DNA from: DAOTZS01 sp034434335
Lineage (GTDB): Bacteria > Chloroflexota > Anaerolineae > CG2-30-64-16
Length of the DNA: 13,608 bases
Reading direction: 5' to 3'
Assembly: GCA_034434335.1 (NCBI GenBank)
Contig: DAOTZS010000007.1
Location: forward strand, 1-13,608
Shown one piece after another: positions 5,952-13,608 of the stretch. Made by a program: the position numbers and the translations under genes. The notes below the pieces were generated by a model. That model was not told the DNA's origin and searched no databases. It saw nothing but the letters and a program-made list of their open reading frames with translations. How positions within the stretch are numbered: the stretch's first letter is position 1; each line of letters opens with the position of its first letter.

Positions 5952-7178
5952 ATGAAGAGATGGCTGTGGGGCGAAAAGGGACAACAACTCGTCCAGGTGG
6001 CCCTGGTGCTGCCGCTCCTGCTGGCCTTCCTGGGGCTGGTGGTGGATGTCGGCAATGTCTATGTTCACCACCAGATGGTACGCAACGCGGCTGATGCCGC
6101 AGCAGTGGCAGGAGCTACGGTCCTGTACAGGCAGGGCGCCCAGGTGGCCATCGAGACCGCCGAATACTACGCGGCCCAACACGGCTACAATAACAACGGT
6201 ACGACCAATACCGTGCGGGCCACGGTGCCGCCTGTCAGCGGCAACTTCGCTGGCAACCCGCAATACATCCAGGTTCGCATCGAGGAGCAGGTCGCGCCGT
6301 TCTTCGCTTCGCTGGTCTGGGACGGCACCTTCCGGGTCAGCGCCAGCGCCGTGGCCGGGTGGCAGCAGCAGCAACTGGAAGCCTCTACCATTGTGCTCAA
6401 TGAGACGGCATGCGGAGCGCTGAGCGCCGAGGGCAACCATGTGCGCCTGGTGGCCCAGAAGGGCAACATCCACGTCAACTCCAACTGCTCCTCGGCGGTG
6501 GCCCTGGGCAACGGCGACGTCTGGTCCGAGACCCGCCTGACCATCCGGGGCGGCTATGTCCGTGGGCCCAACGGCCGTTTCCTGGACCTGTTGGGCCGGC
6601 CGCTGCCGCCCGCGACTGGCCAGCCGCTCCTGCCCGACCCGCTGGAAGACCTTCCCGCGCCCGACCCAAGTGGCATGTCGGCTATCTACGAGGGCGTTAG
6701 CATCTCGGGTGGCAACGTAACCCTGCGGCCGGGCATTTACAACGGGGGCATTAGCGTGTCGGGGAGCGCCAACGTAACCCTGGAGCCAGGCATCTACATC
6801 CTGAACGGCGACTTCAAGGTATCAGGCACCGCGCAGGTGACCGGGCATGATGTGTTCATCTACCTGGCCAGCGGCAAGATCGACTTCGAAGGGACTGGCG
6901 CGCTCCGGCTCGACGCACCAGACGACGGGACGTACGAGGATGTGCTGATCTTCCAGGCACGGGGCAACGCGGCCCAGAGCTACATCGTCGGCACCCCCGA
7001 TACATGGTTGGAGGGGATTATTTACCTGCCCGACAGTGAGCTGACCCTGCGGGGCAACGCTGCACTGGCCGCCGATCTGGTGGTGGACCTGCTGAGCCTG
7101 GACGGTAACCCCGACCTGGTGGTCCTGGGGTTCGACAGCCGTCTGTGGGCAACCATCAGCACCGCGCTGGTGGAGTAG
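5952..7178 (+). CDS. TadG-like Tad-domain protein with beta-helix-like C-terminus (paralog 1)
   Basis: A 408-residue Tad pilus-associated surface protein. The N-terminal helix reads GQQLVQVALVLPLLLAFLGL (10-29) followed by VDVGNVYVHHQMVRNAADAA, typical of TadG-like Tad domains (DUF2134-type). At the position where pseudopilins have Glu (+5) it has Gln, so cleavage by a prepilin peptidase is doubtful and it may stay as a membrane anchor. Residues about 60-140 are the first extracytoplasmic domain. A Cys pair (154, 179), a Pro-rich linker (about 215-242) and a repetitive beta-rich region (about 250-400) follow, the last with recurring NVTLxPGIY and SGxAxVTG strands suggesting a short right-handed beta-helix. 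Function is inferred as pilus-linked attachment or surface anchoring. It was probably once adjacent to the tadE genes. Confidence 0.85.
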   Translation: MKRWLWGEKGQQLVQVALVLPLLLAFLGLVVDVGNVYVHHQMVRNAADAAAVAGATVLYRQGAQVAIETAEYYAAQHGYNNNGTTNTVRATVPPVSGNFAGNPQYIQVRIEEQVAPFFASLVWDGTFRVSASAVAGWQQQQLEASTIVLNETACGALSAEGNHVRLVAQKGNIHVNSNCSSAVALGNGDVWSETRLTIRGGYVRGPNGRFLDLLGRPLPPATGQPLLPDPLEDLPAPDPSGMSAIYEGVSISGGNVTLRPGIYNGGISVSGSANVTLEPGIYILNGDFKVSGTAQVTGHDVFIYLASGKIDFEGTGALRLDAPDDGTYEDVLIFQARGNAAQSYIVGTPDTWLEGIIYLPDSELTLRGNAALAADLVVDLLSLDGNPDLVVLGFDSRLWATISTALVE

Positions 7179-7231
7179 GCTCCTGGCCCCCGATGGGTAG
7201 GTGGCCTGAACAGACACCTTATGGTCCGGGT

Positions 7232-7239
7232 GGAGGTGA
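7232..7239 (+). promoter_or_regulatory. Shine-Dalgarno site fixing the start of the second tadG-like gene
   Basis: GGAGGTGA directly precedes ATG 7241, with GTG 7244 as a close alternative. It argues against starting at 7145 inside the previous gene. Confidence 0.7.
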
Positions 7240-7240
7240 A

Positions 7241-8458
7241 ATGGTGAAACATTGGTGGCAAGAAGAAGGGCAGCAGGTGATCCAGGTGGCCCTGCTGCTG
7301 CCGCTCCTGTTGGCCTTCCTGGGGCTGGTGATAGACGTCGGCAACGTCTACGTGCATCATCAGATGGTGCAGAGCGCGGCCGATGCGGCCGCCACCGCGG
7401 GAGGTATGGTCCTCTACCAGCGGGGCGCGGCGGTTGCCATCGCCACCGCCTATTACTACGCGGCTCAGCACGGCTACGACAACGACGGCACAACCAACGT
7501 TGTGCAGGCCACGGTGCCACCTGTCAGCGGCCCCTACGCTGGCAACACGCGCTATCTCCAGGTGCAGATCGAGGAGCGTGTCGAGCCGTTCTTTGCCTCC
7601 CTCGTCTGGGATGGCACCTTTCGCGTCAGGGCCAGCGCGGTGGCCGGCTGGACGCAGCAGGAAATGGAGGCCTCGGTGATCGTCCTCAACGAGACGGCCT
7701 GTGGCGCGCTCTCGATGGATGGCAACAATGCCAGGATCAAGGTGCTAGACGGCAACATCCACGTCAACTCAAGCTGCTCTTCGGCTGTAGACCTGGGCAA
7801 CGGCGACATCTGGTCCGAGACAGCTCTGACCATCCGCGGGGGCTACAGTCGGGGGCCCAATGGCTACTTCCTGAACCTGCAGGGGCAGCCCTTGTCGCCC
7901 CTGCTTGGGCAGCCACTGCTGCCCGACCCGCTGGCCGGCCTGCCCGCGCCCGATCCCACAGGGATGCCTCACCGTTCGGTGCCGAAGAAACCAACTACCC
8001 TTGAACCAGGGATTTATGACAACGGCATCAAGCTTTCTGGTAATGACAATGTCACACTCCAGCCGGGCATCTATATCTTGTATGACGATTTCGACGTCTC
8101 CGGCACAGCCCAAGTGACCGGACACGACGTGTTCATCTACCTGGCCAATGGCGCCACCATCAATTTCCATGGTAATCGGGCCATCCAGCTCGACGCGCCC
8201 GACTCTGGAACATACCAGGACATCCTCATCTTCCAGGCGCGCGGTAACACCGCCACCGGCCACCTCACCGGAACCACCGACTCCTCCCTGGAAGGGATCA
8301 TCTACATGCCAAACGGCGAACTGTGGCTCTCAGGGAATGCCACCCTGGAGGTCAACTTCGTGGTGGACAAACTGAGGTTGAACGGCAACCCCGACCTGAG
8401 CGTGGCAGGGTTTGACAGCCGGCTATGGGTCACGGTGACCGACGCGCTGGTGGAGTGA
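7241..8458 (+). CDS. TadG-like Tad-domain protein with beta-helix-like C-terminus (paralog 2)
   Basis: A 405-residue tandem paralog of the preceding gene. The first 240 residues align without gaps at about 75% identity by hand count (179 of 240), including Cys154 and Cys179 at the same positions and the same Gln at +5 (GQQVIQVALLLPLL). Similarity falls from residue 242: a beta strand pair seen in paralog 1 is replaced by PHRSVPKKPTTLEPG, shortening the helix-like region, while the end (GFDSRLWVTVTDALVE) is again close. Start ATG 7241 is chosen for the ribosome binding site and alignment to paralog 1; the frame is open from 7145 but the extra 32 residues look like read-through. It lies 62 bases after paralog 1 and probably shares its transcript. 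Likely role: pilus-associated surface protein, possibly pairing with paralog 1. Confidence 0.85.
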   Translation: MVKHWWQEEGQQVIQVALLLPLLLAFLGLVIDVGNVYVHHQMVQSAADAAATAGGMVLYQRGAAVAIATAYYYAAQHGYDNDGTTNVVQATVPPVSGPYAGNTRYLQVQIEERVEPFFASLVWDGTFRVRASAVAGWTQQEMEASVIVLNETACGALSMDGNNARIKVLDGNIHVNSSCSSAVDLGNGDIWSETALTIRGGYSRGPNGYFLNLQGQPLSPLLGQPLLPDPLAGLPAPDPTGMPHRSVPKKPTTLEPGIYDNGIKLSGNDNVTLQPGIYILYDDFDVSGTAQVTGHDVFIYLANGATINFHGNRAIQLDAPDSGTYQDILIFQARGNTATGHLTGTTDSSLEGIIYMPNGELWLSGNATLEVNFVVDKLRLNGNPDLSVAGFDSRLWVTVTDALVE

Positions 8459-8516
8459 GAGATCCGCTCATCCCCCTCCTCAAGACGCTGGCCTGCCATT
8501 TGGCTGTCCGGCCCCT

Positions 8517-8726
8517 TTGCACTACAATTCCCACCGATTCCTGGGCCTCCTGGAGGCCTGCTACCGCGACGAAAATGCTGTCCTGCGCGAGCGGCTGAAA
8601 GCCGCCACGGTCCAGGCCCTGGCACCTGTGCTGGCCGCGCAACACGGCTCGCTGCAACTGGTGGACCTGGCGCTGCTGAGAGAGTGGCTGAAACCTGACT
8701 CGCAGCCAGAGAGACACGCTGAATGA
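8517..8726 (+). CDS. Small hypothetical protein or gene remnant (69 residues)
   Basis: A TTG-started frame, with no clear ribosome binding site, encodes a mostly helical, charged peptide (FLGLLEACYRDENAVLRERL at 8-27, then a Leu- and Ala-rich segment). About three quarters of its third codon positions are G or C, consistent with coding. The frame is open further upstream into the end of the previous gene, so the piece could also be the C-terminal remnant of a longer gene that lost its start. No signal peptide, membrane segment or known motif is visible. It lies between the tadG pair and the ABC operon with 73 bases to the next start. I do not recognise a family. Confidence 0.35.
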   Translation: MHYNSHRFLGLLEACYRDENAVLRERLKAATVQALAPVLAAQHGSLQLVDLALLREWLKPDSQPERHAE

Positions 8727-8799
8727 CGGCCGATAGAAGGCAAGGCTGTTGCTTCCCCATCTTTGGTCCTTCGTCCCTGGCCGCCCCGCAGAGGAAGGT

Positions 8800-10029
<1,230 letters not shown>

Positions 10030-10042
10030 ACAGGAGGCTGTC

Positions 10043-11272
10043 GTGGCTCTCAACAGACTGTGGACCATTGCTTTGCGGGGCCTGCTGCGCAACCGCCGGC
10101 GCAGCGCCTTCACCCTGATCGCCGTGGCGTTGGGGCTGGCCCTGCTGATGACGGTCAACGGCCTGAGCTGGGGCACCATCGAAAGCTCCCTGCAGGACAG
10201 CATCCGCCTCCAGACTGGCCACCTGCAGGTCCGCAAGGAGTCTTACGAGGCCGAGAAGCTCAGCCTGAAATGGCAGGACCTGCTGGAAAACCCCCAGGCC
10301 CTGGCCGGGCAGGCCCTGGCCCTGAAGGAGGTGAAGGCCGCCGCGCCGGTGCTGTGGATAAACGGCATCATCAATACTGCCGAGGATTCGTTCGGCGTGC
10401 GCGTCTACGGCATCCAGGCCGATTCGGCCATCCACGAGCCAGTCCGCCAGACGCTGATCGCCGGGGACTTCCTGGCCCCCGATGACCGCAGTGGCATCCT
10501 CATCGGCCAGCGGCTGGCCGAGAGCCTGGGCATCGGCCTGGGCCAGCGGGTGGCCCTCAGCATCGTCAACGCCGACGGCCAGCCGACAGAAGACATCTTC
10601 ACCGTGCGAGGGATTTTCGCTACAGGCTTCCCGTTCTATGACGAGAACAGCGTCTTCATATCCCTGGCCAAGGCTCAGGCCTTCGCCGGCACAGGGGACC
10701 GCGCCAGCGCGATTGTGATCATGCTGCATCGTCAGAACGATGCCAGGCGCGTTGCAGCGGCGCTTGGCGGCCCCGGCCTCCGGGTTCTCACCTGGGAGGA
10801 CCTCAACGCGATCATGCTGACGGCTGTCCAGGCCGGGATGGGCTACTACTACCTCCTTGACATGATCGTCATGCTGATAGTGGCGGTGATCATCGCCAAC
10901 ACCCTGTTGATGGCCGTGTTCGAGCGAGTGCGGGAGAGTTGCATCCTGGCCGCGCTGGGCATGCGGCCTGGGCAGGTGCGGCTGATGTTTGTGCTGGAAG
11001 CCGCCAGCCTTGGACTGGCAGGGGTGGTCATCGGCTTCGGGTTGGGCTCGCTGGGTGTGGCCTACCTGGCCAAGACGGGCCTGGACATCGGGGAAGCAGC
11101 CAGTGTGGCGGGGGAGACGATGGTGCTGGGCACCAAGATGTATGCCCAGTTCATGCCTGGCCTCTTTGCCGGCCTTGGCGCGGCCATGCTGCTGATCATC
11201 CTGCTGGCTTCCTTCTACCCGGCCTGGTACGCCTCGCGGCTGCAGCCCGTCGAGGCCCTGCGCGCGCTTTAG
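10043..11272 (+). CDS. ABC transporter permease, FtsX/MacB/LolC-E type (second)
   Basis: Also 409 residues, with the same plan as the preceding permease: helix at about 22-40, extracytoplasmic domain (about 42-262), then three helices (about 268-292, 317-342, 374-394). The FtsX motif appears as ERVRESCILAALGMRPGQ (294-311) and the C-terminus as YPAWYASRLQPVEAL (392-406). Sequence outside these motifs differs widely from the first permease, so the transporter is probably a heterodimer like LolC-LolE and not a recent duplication. GTG start with CAGGAGG five bases upstream. Its stop TAG is part of the AGGAG ribosome binding site of the ATPase gene, which starts 11 bases later. Confidence 0.9.
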   Translation: MALNRLWTIALRGLLRNRRRSAFTLIAVALGLALLMTVNGLSWGTIESSLQDSIRLQTGHLQVRKESYEAEKLSLKWQDLLENPQALAGQALALKEVKAAAPVLWINGIINTAEDSFGVRVYGIQADSAIHEPVRQTLIAGDFLAPDDRSGILIGQRLAESLGIGLGQRVALSIVNADGQPTEDIFTVRGIFATGFPFYDENSVFISLAKAQAFAGTGDRASAIVIMLHRQNDARRVAAALGGPGLRVLTWEDLNAIMLTAVQAGMGYYYLLDMIVMLIVAVIIANTLLMAVFERVRESCILAALGMRPGQVRLMFVLEAASLGLAGVVIGFGLGSLGVAYLAKTGLDIGEAASVAGETMVLGTKMYAQFMPGLFAGLGAAMLLIILLASFYPAWYASRLQPVEALRAL

Positions 11273-11283
11273 GAGCATCATCA

Positions 11284-11985
11284 ATGCCAGTTATCCAACT
11301 CGAGGACGTCACCAAAACCTACACGGTGGGCGAGGTGACCACCACTGCCATCAACCACGTCAGCCTGGAGATCGAAGCTGGCGAGTTCACCGCCATCGTC
11401 GGCCCCTCCGGCTCGGGCAAGACCACGTTGCTCCAGTTGATGGGGTGCCTGGACCAGCCCGACAGCGGCGTGATCAGGATCAACGGCCGCGATGTCACCC
11501 ACCTGGATGCCAACGGCCGGGCCGACCTGCGCCGGGAACAGATCGGCTTCATCTTCCAGTTCTTTGCCCTCATTCCAGTGCTCAGCGCCTACGAAAACGT
11601 TGAGCTGCCGCTGCTGCTGGCCGGTGTTGGTGCCAGGGAACGGCATCAGCGCGTGCGCGAGCTGCTGGAAGCGGTGGGGCTGGCCGATCGGGCGCACCAT
11701 CGCCCGGACCAGTTGAGCGGCGGAGAGCAGCAGCGGGTGGCCATCGCCCGCGCCCTGGCCCGCCGGCCGTCGCTGGTGCTGGCGGATGAGCCCACAGCCA
11801 ACCTGGACACGGAGAACGGCCGGCAGGCCATGCAGATCATGCAGCGCCTCAACGAGCAGACAGGTACCGCCTTCATCTTTGCCACCCACGACCCGCGCGT
11901 CGTGGCCTTCGCCCGCCGGGTGGTCACCCTGCGCGATGGGCGGGTGGTGGACAACGGCGTCCAGACCCCGGGAGCAAAGGGATGA
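11284..11985 (+). CDS. ABC transporter ATP-binding protein, LolD/MacB class
   Basis: Energising subunit of the export complex, 233 residues, the usual LolD-class length. All motifs are intact: Walker A GPSGSGKTT (40-48), Q-loop Gln92 in FIFQFFALIP, signature LSGGEQQ (144-150), Walker B SLVLADEP (163-170) with catalytic Glu169, D-loop NLD (173-175) and H-loop His202. Q-loop followed by LIPVLSAYENVELPLLLAG is typical of the MacB/LolD/FtsE group. The start is ATG 11284 with AGGAG eight bases before; the frame remains open back to 10939 but that extension is a shadow of the permease gene. It overlaps the next gene by four bases (ATGA), so ATPase and fusion protein are translationally coupled. Confidence 0.95.
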   Translation: MPVIQLEDVTKTYTVGEVTTTAINHVSLEIEAGEFTAIVGPSGSGKTTLLQLMGCLDQPDSGVIRINGRDVTHLDANGRADLRREQIGFIFQFFALIPVLSAYENVELPLLLAGVGARERHQRVRELLEAVGLADRAHHRPDQLSGGEQQRVAIARALARRPSLVLADEPTANLDTENGRQAMQIMQRLNEQTGTAFIFATHDPRVVAFARRVVTLRDGRVVDNGVQTPGAKG

Positions 11986-13271
11986 AGGGCAGGCGAGGCC
12001 GGATGGGGGTGTTGGCATTGGTGCTGCTGTTGGTGAGTTGCCGCCAGCGGCCTACTCCGCAGCCTACCGTACAGGCCACCCCCGTACCCCCCATTCCCCT
12101 CAGCGCGACCGCTGGTGCGGTGAAGGCCTCGGGCAACATCGTGCCGGCGCTGAAGGCTGACCTGGGCTTTCCCATCGCCGGCCGGGTGAAGGCCGTGGCG
12201 GTTGCCGTAGGAGATCAGGTGCAAGAGGGTGACCTGCTCGCCAGCCTGGATGCTGCCGCGGCTGAGGCTGCTGTGGCCCAGGCCGAGGCAGCTTTGCAGG
12301 CTGCCCGGGCTCATCTGGATGAGCTGCGGGCCGGGCCGCGACCCCAGGAAATCGAGGTCGCCCGTGCCCGGCTCGAAATGGCCAGGGCGCAACTGGCCCA
12401 ACTCAGCGAGGCCGCGCGGCCCGAGGAGATAGAGGCAGCCAAAGCGGAGGTGGCCGCGGCGCAGGCCGCGTTGGATCAGCTATTCCAGGGCCCACGGGAA
12501 GAGGAGCGTATCCTGGCCCAGGCCGAACTGGCCAACGCTGAAGCCGCGCTCAGGCAGGCCCAGGCCGCCTACGACAGGGTGGCCTCACGGCCTGATGTGG
12601 GGATGCTCCCCGAGAGCCTGGCCCTGCAACAGGCCACCAACAACTACCAGGCCGCCAAGGCCCGCTACGATGCCCTGTTCGCCAAACCTTCCGCGGCCGC
12701 GGTGGCGGCTGCTCGCGCCCGCGTCCAACAGGCAAAAGCCGCCCTCGGCCGTCTGCAGAACCCGGCCACGGCTGGCCAGATCGCCGCGGCCGAGGCCCAG
12801 GTGCGCAGCGCCCAGGCCGAGCTGGACCTCCTCACCGCCGGCGCGCGGCCTGGGGAGATCGCGGCCGCCGAGGCCGCTGTGGCCCAGGCCGAGGCCGGCC
12901 TGCAACGGGCCCGGGCCGACCTGGCCAACACCGAACTGCGCGCCCCCTTTGCCGGCACCATCACGGCCTGCCACATCAACCCGGGCGAGATGGCCCAGCC
13001 AGGCCAGCCAGTCCTCACCCTGGCCGATTTGAGCAGATTGCAGGTGGAGACCAGAGACCTGAGCGAGCGGGATGTGGCGCGGGTGGCTGTGGGCCAGGCA
13101 GCTACCATCTACGTGGAGGCGTTGGGGAGGGAGATCTCCGGCCGCGTGGCCCGCATCGCGCCCCAGGCGAACGTTGTCGGAGGGGATGTGGTGTACACGG
13201 TCGTCATCCAACTGGACGAGCAGCCGGCCGAGCTGCGCTGGGGCATGAGTGTGGATGTAGAGATCATGTAG
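11982..13271 (+). CDS. HlyD/MacA-type membrane fusion lipoprotein
   Basis: Adaptor protein of 429 residues for the permease-ATPase complex. Residues 1-20 are a lipoprotein signal ending in the lipobox LVSC (Cys20), followed by a Pro-Thr linker (23-38). A first lipoyl/barrel half (about 50-92) leads into a long helical hairpin (about 93-318), then the second lipoyl half (LRAPFAGTITACHINPGEMA, 319-338) and a beta-barrel region (about 345-429). The hairpin is Ala-rich and repeats every 26 residues: Ile at 124 and 150, then 241, 267 and 293 follow ARPxEI-like turns. ATG 11982 overlaps the ATPase stop, with GGAG seven bases before. No TolC-type gene is present, which fits a single-membrane envelope with a lipid-anchored adaptor. 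Substrate is unknown. Confidence 0.9.
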   Translation: MKGRRGRMGVLALVLLLVSCRQRPTPQPTVQATPVPPIPLSATAGAVKASGNIVPALKADLGFPIAGRVKAVAVAVGDQVQEGDLLASLDAAAAEAAVAQAEAALQAARAHLDELRAGPRPQEIEVARARLEMARAQLAQLSEAARPEEIEAAKAEVAAAQAALDQLFQGPREEERILAQAELANAEAALRQAQAAYDRVASRPDVGMLPESLALQQATNNYQAAKARYDALFAKPSAAAVAAARARVQQAKAALGRLQNPATAGQIAAAEAQVRSAQAELDLLTAGARPGEIAAAEAAVAQAEAGLQRARADLANTELRAPFAGTITACHINPGEMAQPGQPVLTLADLSRLQVETRDLSERDVARVAVGQAATIYVEALGREISGRVARIAPQANVVGGDVVYTVVIQLDEQPAELRWGMSVDVEIM

Positions 13272-13364
13272 GGACGACCCTTGTGGTCGTCCTGTAGGGG
13301 CAGGCCTGGTGCCTGCCCGGTAGGCATCAAGTTTAGCGGTAGGGGCGACCCTCGTGGTCGCCCC
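13272..13364. repeat. Three hairpins directly after the ABC operon
   Basis: GGACGACC/GGTCGTCC (13272-13279 with 13285-13292), GGGCAGGC/GCCTGCCC (13298-13305 with 13311-13318) and GGGGCGACC/GGTCGCCCC (13342-13350 with 13356-13364) all have five-base loops. The first starts immediately after the stop codon of the fusion protein gene and could slow polymerase or protect the 3' end. None has a T-run. A short motif, GGCATCAAGTTTAGCG (13323-13338), recurs as GGCGTCAAGTTAGCG after the third hairpin (13368-13382). The same hairpin family appears at 246-429. Confidence 0.8.
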
Positions 13365-13406
13365 ATTGGCGTCAAGTTAGCGACCACAGCTTCCCTCCCC
13401 CGCTAC

Positions 13407-13474
13407 GCCCGTACCCGGGGTAGCCGAAGGCATTGCCTTCGGCTACCCCGGTGCGATTTCCAATCGCCCGTCCC
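13407..13474 (-). repeat. Right copy of the ~60-bp flanking inverted repeat
   Basis: Reverse-complement match to 336-394 (57 of 59 aligned bases, 9 gapped). This copy keeps a perfect hairpin, GGGGTAGCCGAAGGC (13417-13431), loop ATT, GCCTTCGGCTACCCC (13435-13449), so it is probably the less decayed form. Confidence 0.75.
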
Positions 13475-13478
13475 TTAA

Positions 13479-13608
13479 GAGCTTGTTTGAAAAACGCTCG
13501 TAGTAAGCCACGAAGCGGAGCGGAGTGGCGTTTGAATGGCCCAAAATGCCTCCTGGCAGCCCGCAAGTAAAGTAGCATCTAGACGGCACTCCGCTTTGCT
13601 CCGTGCCT
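13479..13608. repeat. Probable edge of another repeat element, cut by the window end
   Basis: GAGCTTGTTTGAAAAACGCT (13479-13498) looks like the tip of a transposon-type end, but its partner would lie beyond the window. Next to it, arms 13507-13530 and 13584-13607 are imperfect inverted copies (19 of 24) around a 53-base spacer. No gene is visible in it. Whether this is a MITE, an IS end or a host repeat cannot be told from this fragment. Confidence 0.45.

Noticed and set aside
7145..7240. Extended start of the second tadG-like gene within the end of the first
   Set aside because: The added 32 residues have no counterpart in paralog 1, and GGAGGTGA stands directly before ATG 7241.
10939..11283. 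Extended start of the ATPase gene
   Set aside because: It overlaps the second permease out of frame; the family start is at ATG 11284 after AGGAG.
13272..13292. Intrinsic terminator after the ABC operon
   Set aside because: A good short stem directly follows the stop, but there is no T-run; it belongs to the interspersed hairpin family.

Overview
The window is high-GC bacterial DNA with no rRNA or tRNA gene. Every gene I can support is on the + strand. The likely source is an uncultured Chloroflexota lineage (Anaerolineae/Caldilineae-like). The clues are long Pro-Thr linkers, PD40/TolB-type propeller domains fused to membrane TPR proteins, a Tad pilus locus with no outer-membrane secretin in view, a membrane fusion protein with a lipobox but no TolC partner, and dense GC-rich palindromic repeats between genes. 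This taxonomic call is an inference from style, not from a marker gene.

Layout. 1-59: tail of an unidentified gene. 60-628: a gene-free stretch packed with palindromic repeats. 629-5452: tadB, tadC, a membrane TPR/beta-propeller protein and two TadE-like pseudopilin genes, joined by a 1-nt gap, a 1-nt overlap, a 25-nt gap and a 4-nt overlap. 5453-5951: a gene-free insert that I read as two nested MITE-like elements. 5952-8458: two tandem TadG-like paralogs with a beta-helix-like C-terminal domain. 8459-8799: linker with one small doubtful ORF. 8800-13271: a compact four-gene operon of two FtsX/MacB-type permeases, an ATPase and an HlyD/MacA-type lipoprotein. 13272-13608: again palindromic repeats, and probably the edge of another element.

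How the genes fit together. TadB and TadC form the inner-membrane platform of a Tad (type IVc) pilus. The TadE-like and TadG-like proteins are minor or surface components, and the TPR/propeller protein is translationally coupled to tadC. The motor ATPase TadA/CpaF, the major Flp pilin and the prepilin peptidase are not in the window. The ABC operon has the layout of MacAB/LolCDE-like exporters; substrate unknown.

Main points of interest. (i) A 144-bp element with 14-bp terminal inverted repeats and a perfect 8-bp target duplication sits inside the right terminal repeat of an older element; removing it restores a 38-bp terminal repeat. Together they split what would otherwise be one tad operon. 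(ii) A G-rich 20-21-bp tandem repeat lies in frame inside the cleavable leader of a TadE pseudopilin. (iii) Near-identical ~60-bp repeats in opposite orientation flank the whole pilus plus transporter block. (iv) Both TadG paralogs have Gln in place of the usual Glu at +5. (v) The fusion protein's coiled-coil arms show a 26-residue period.
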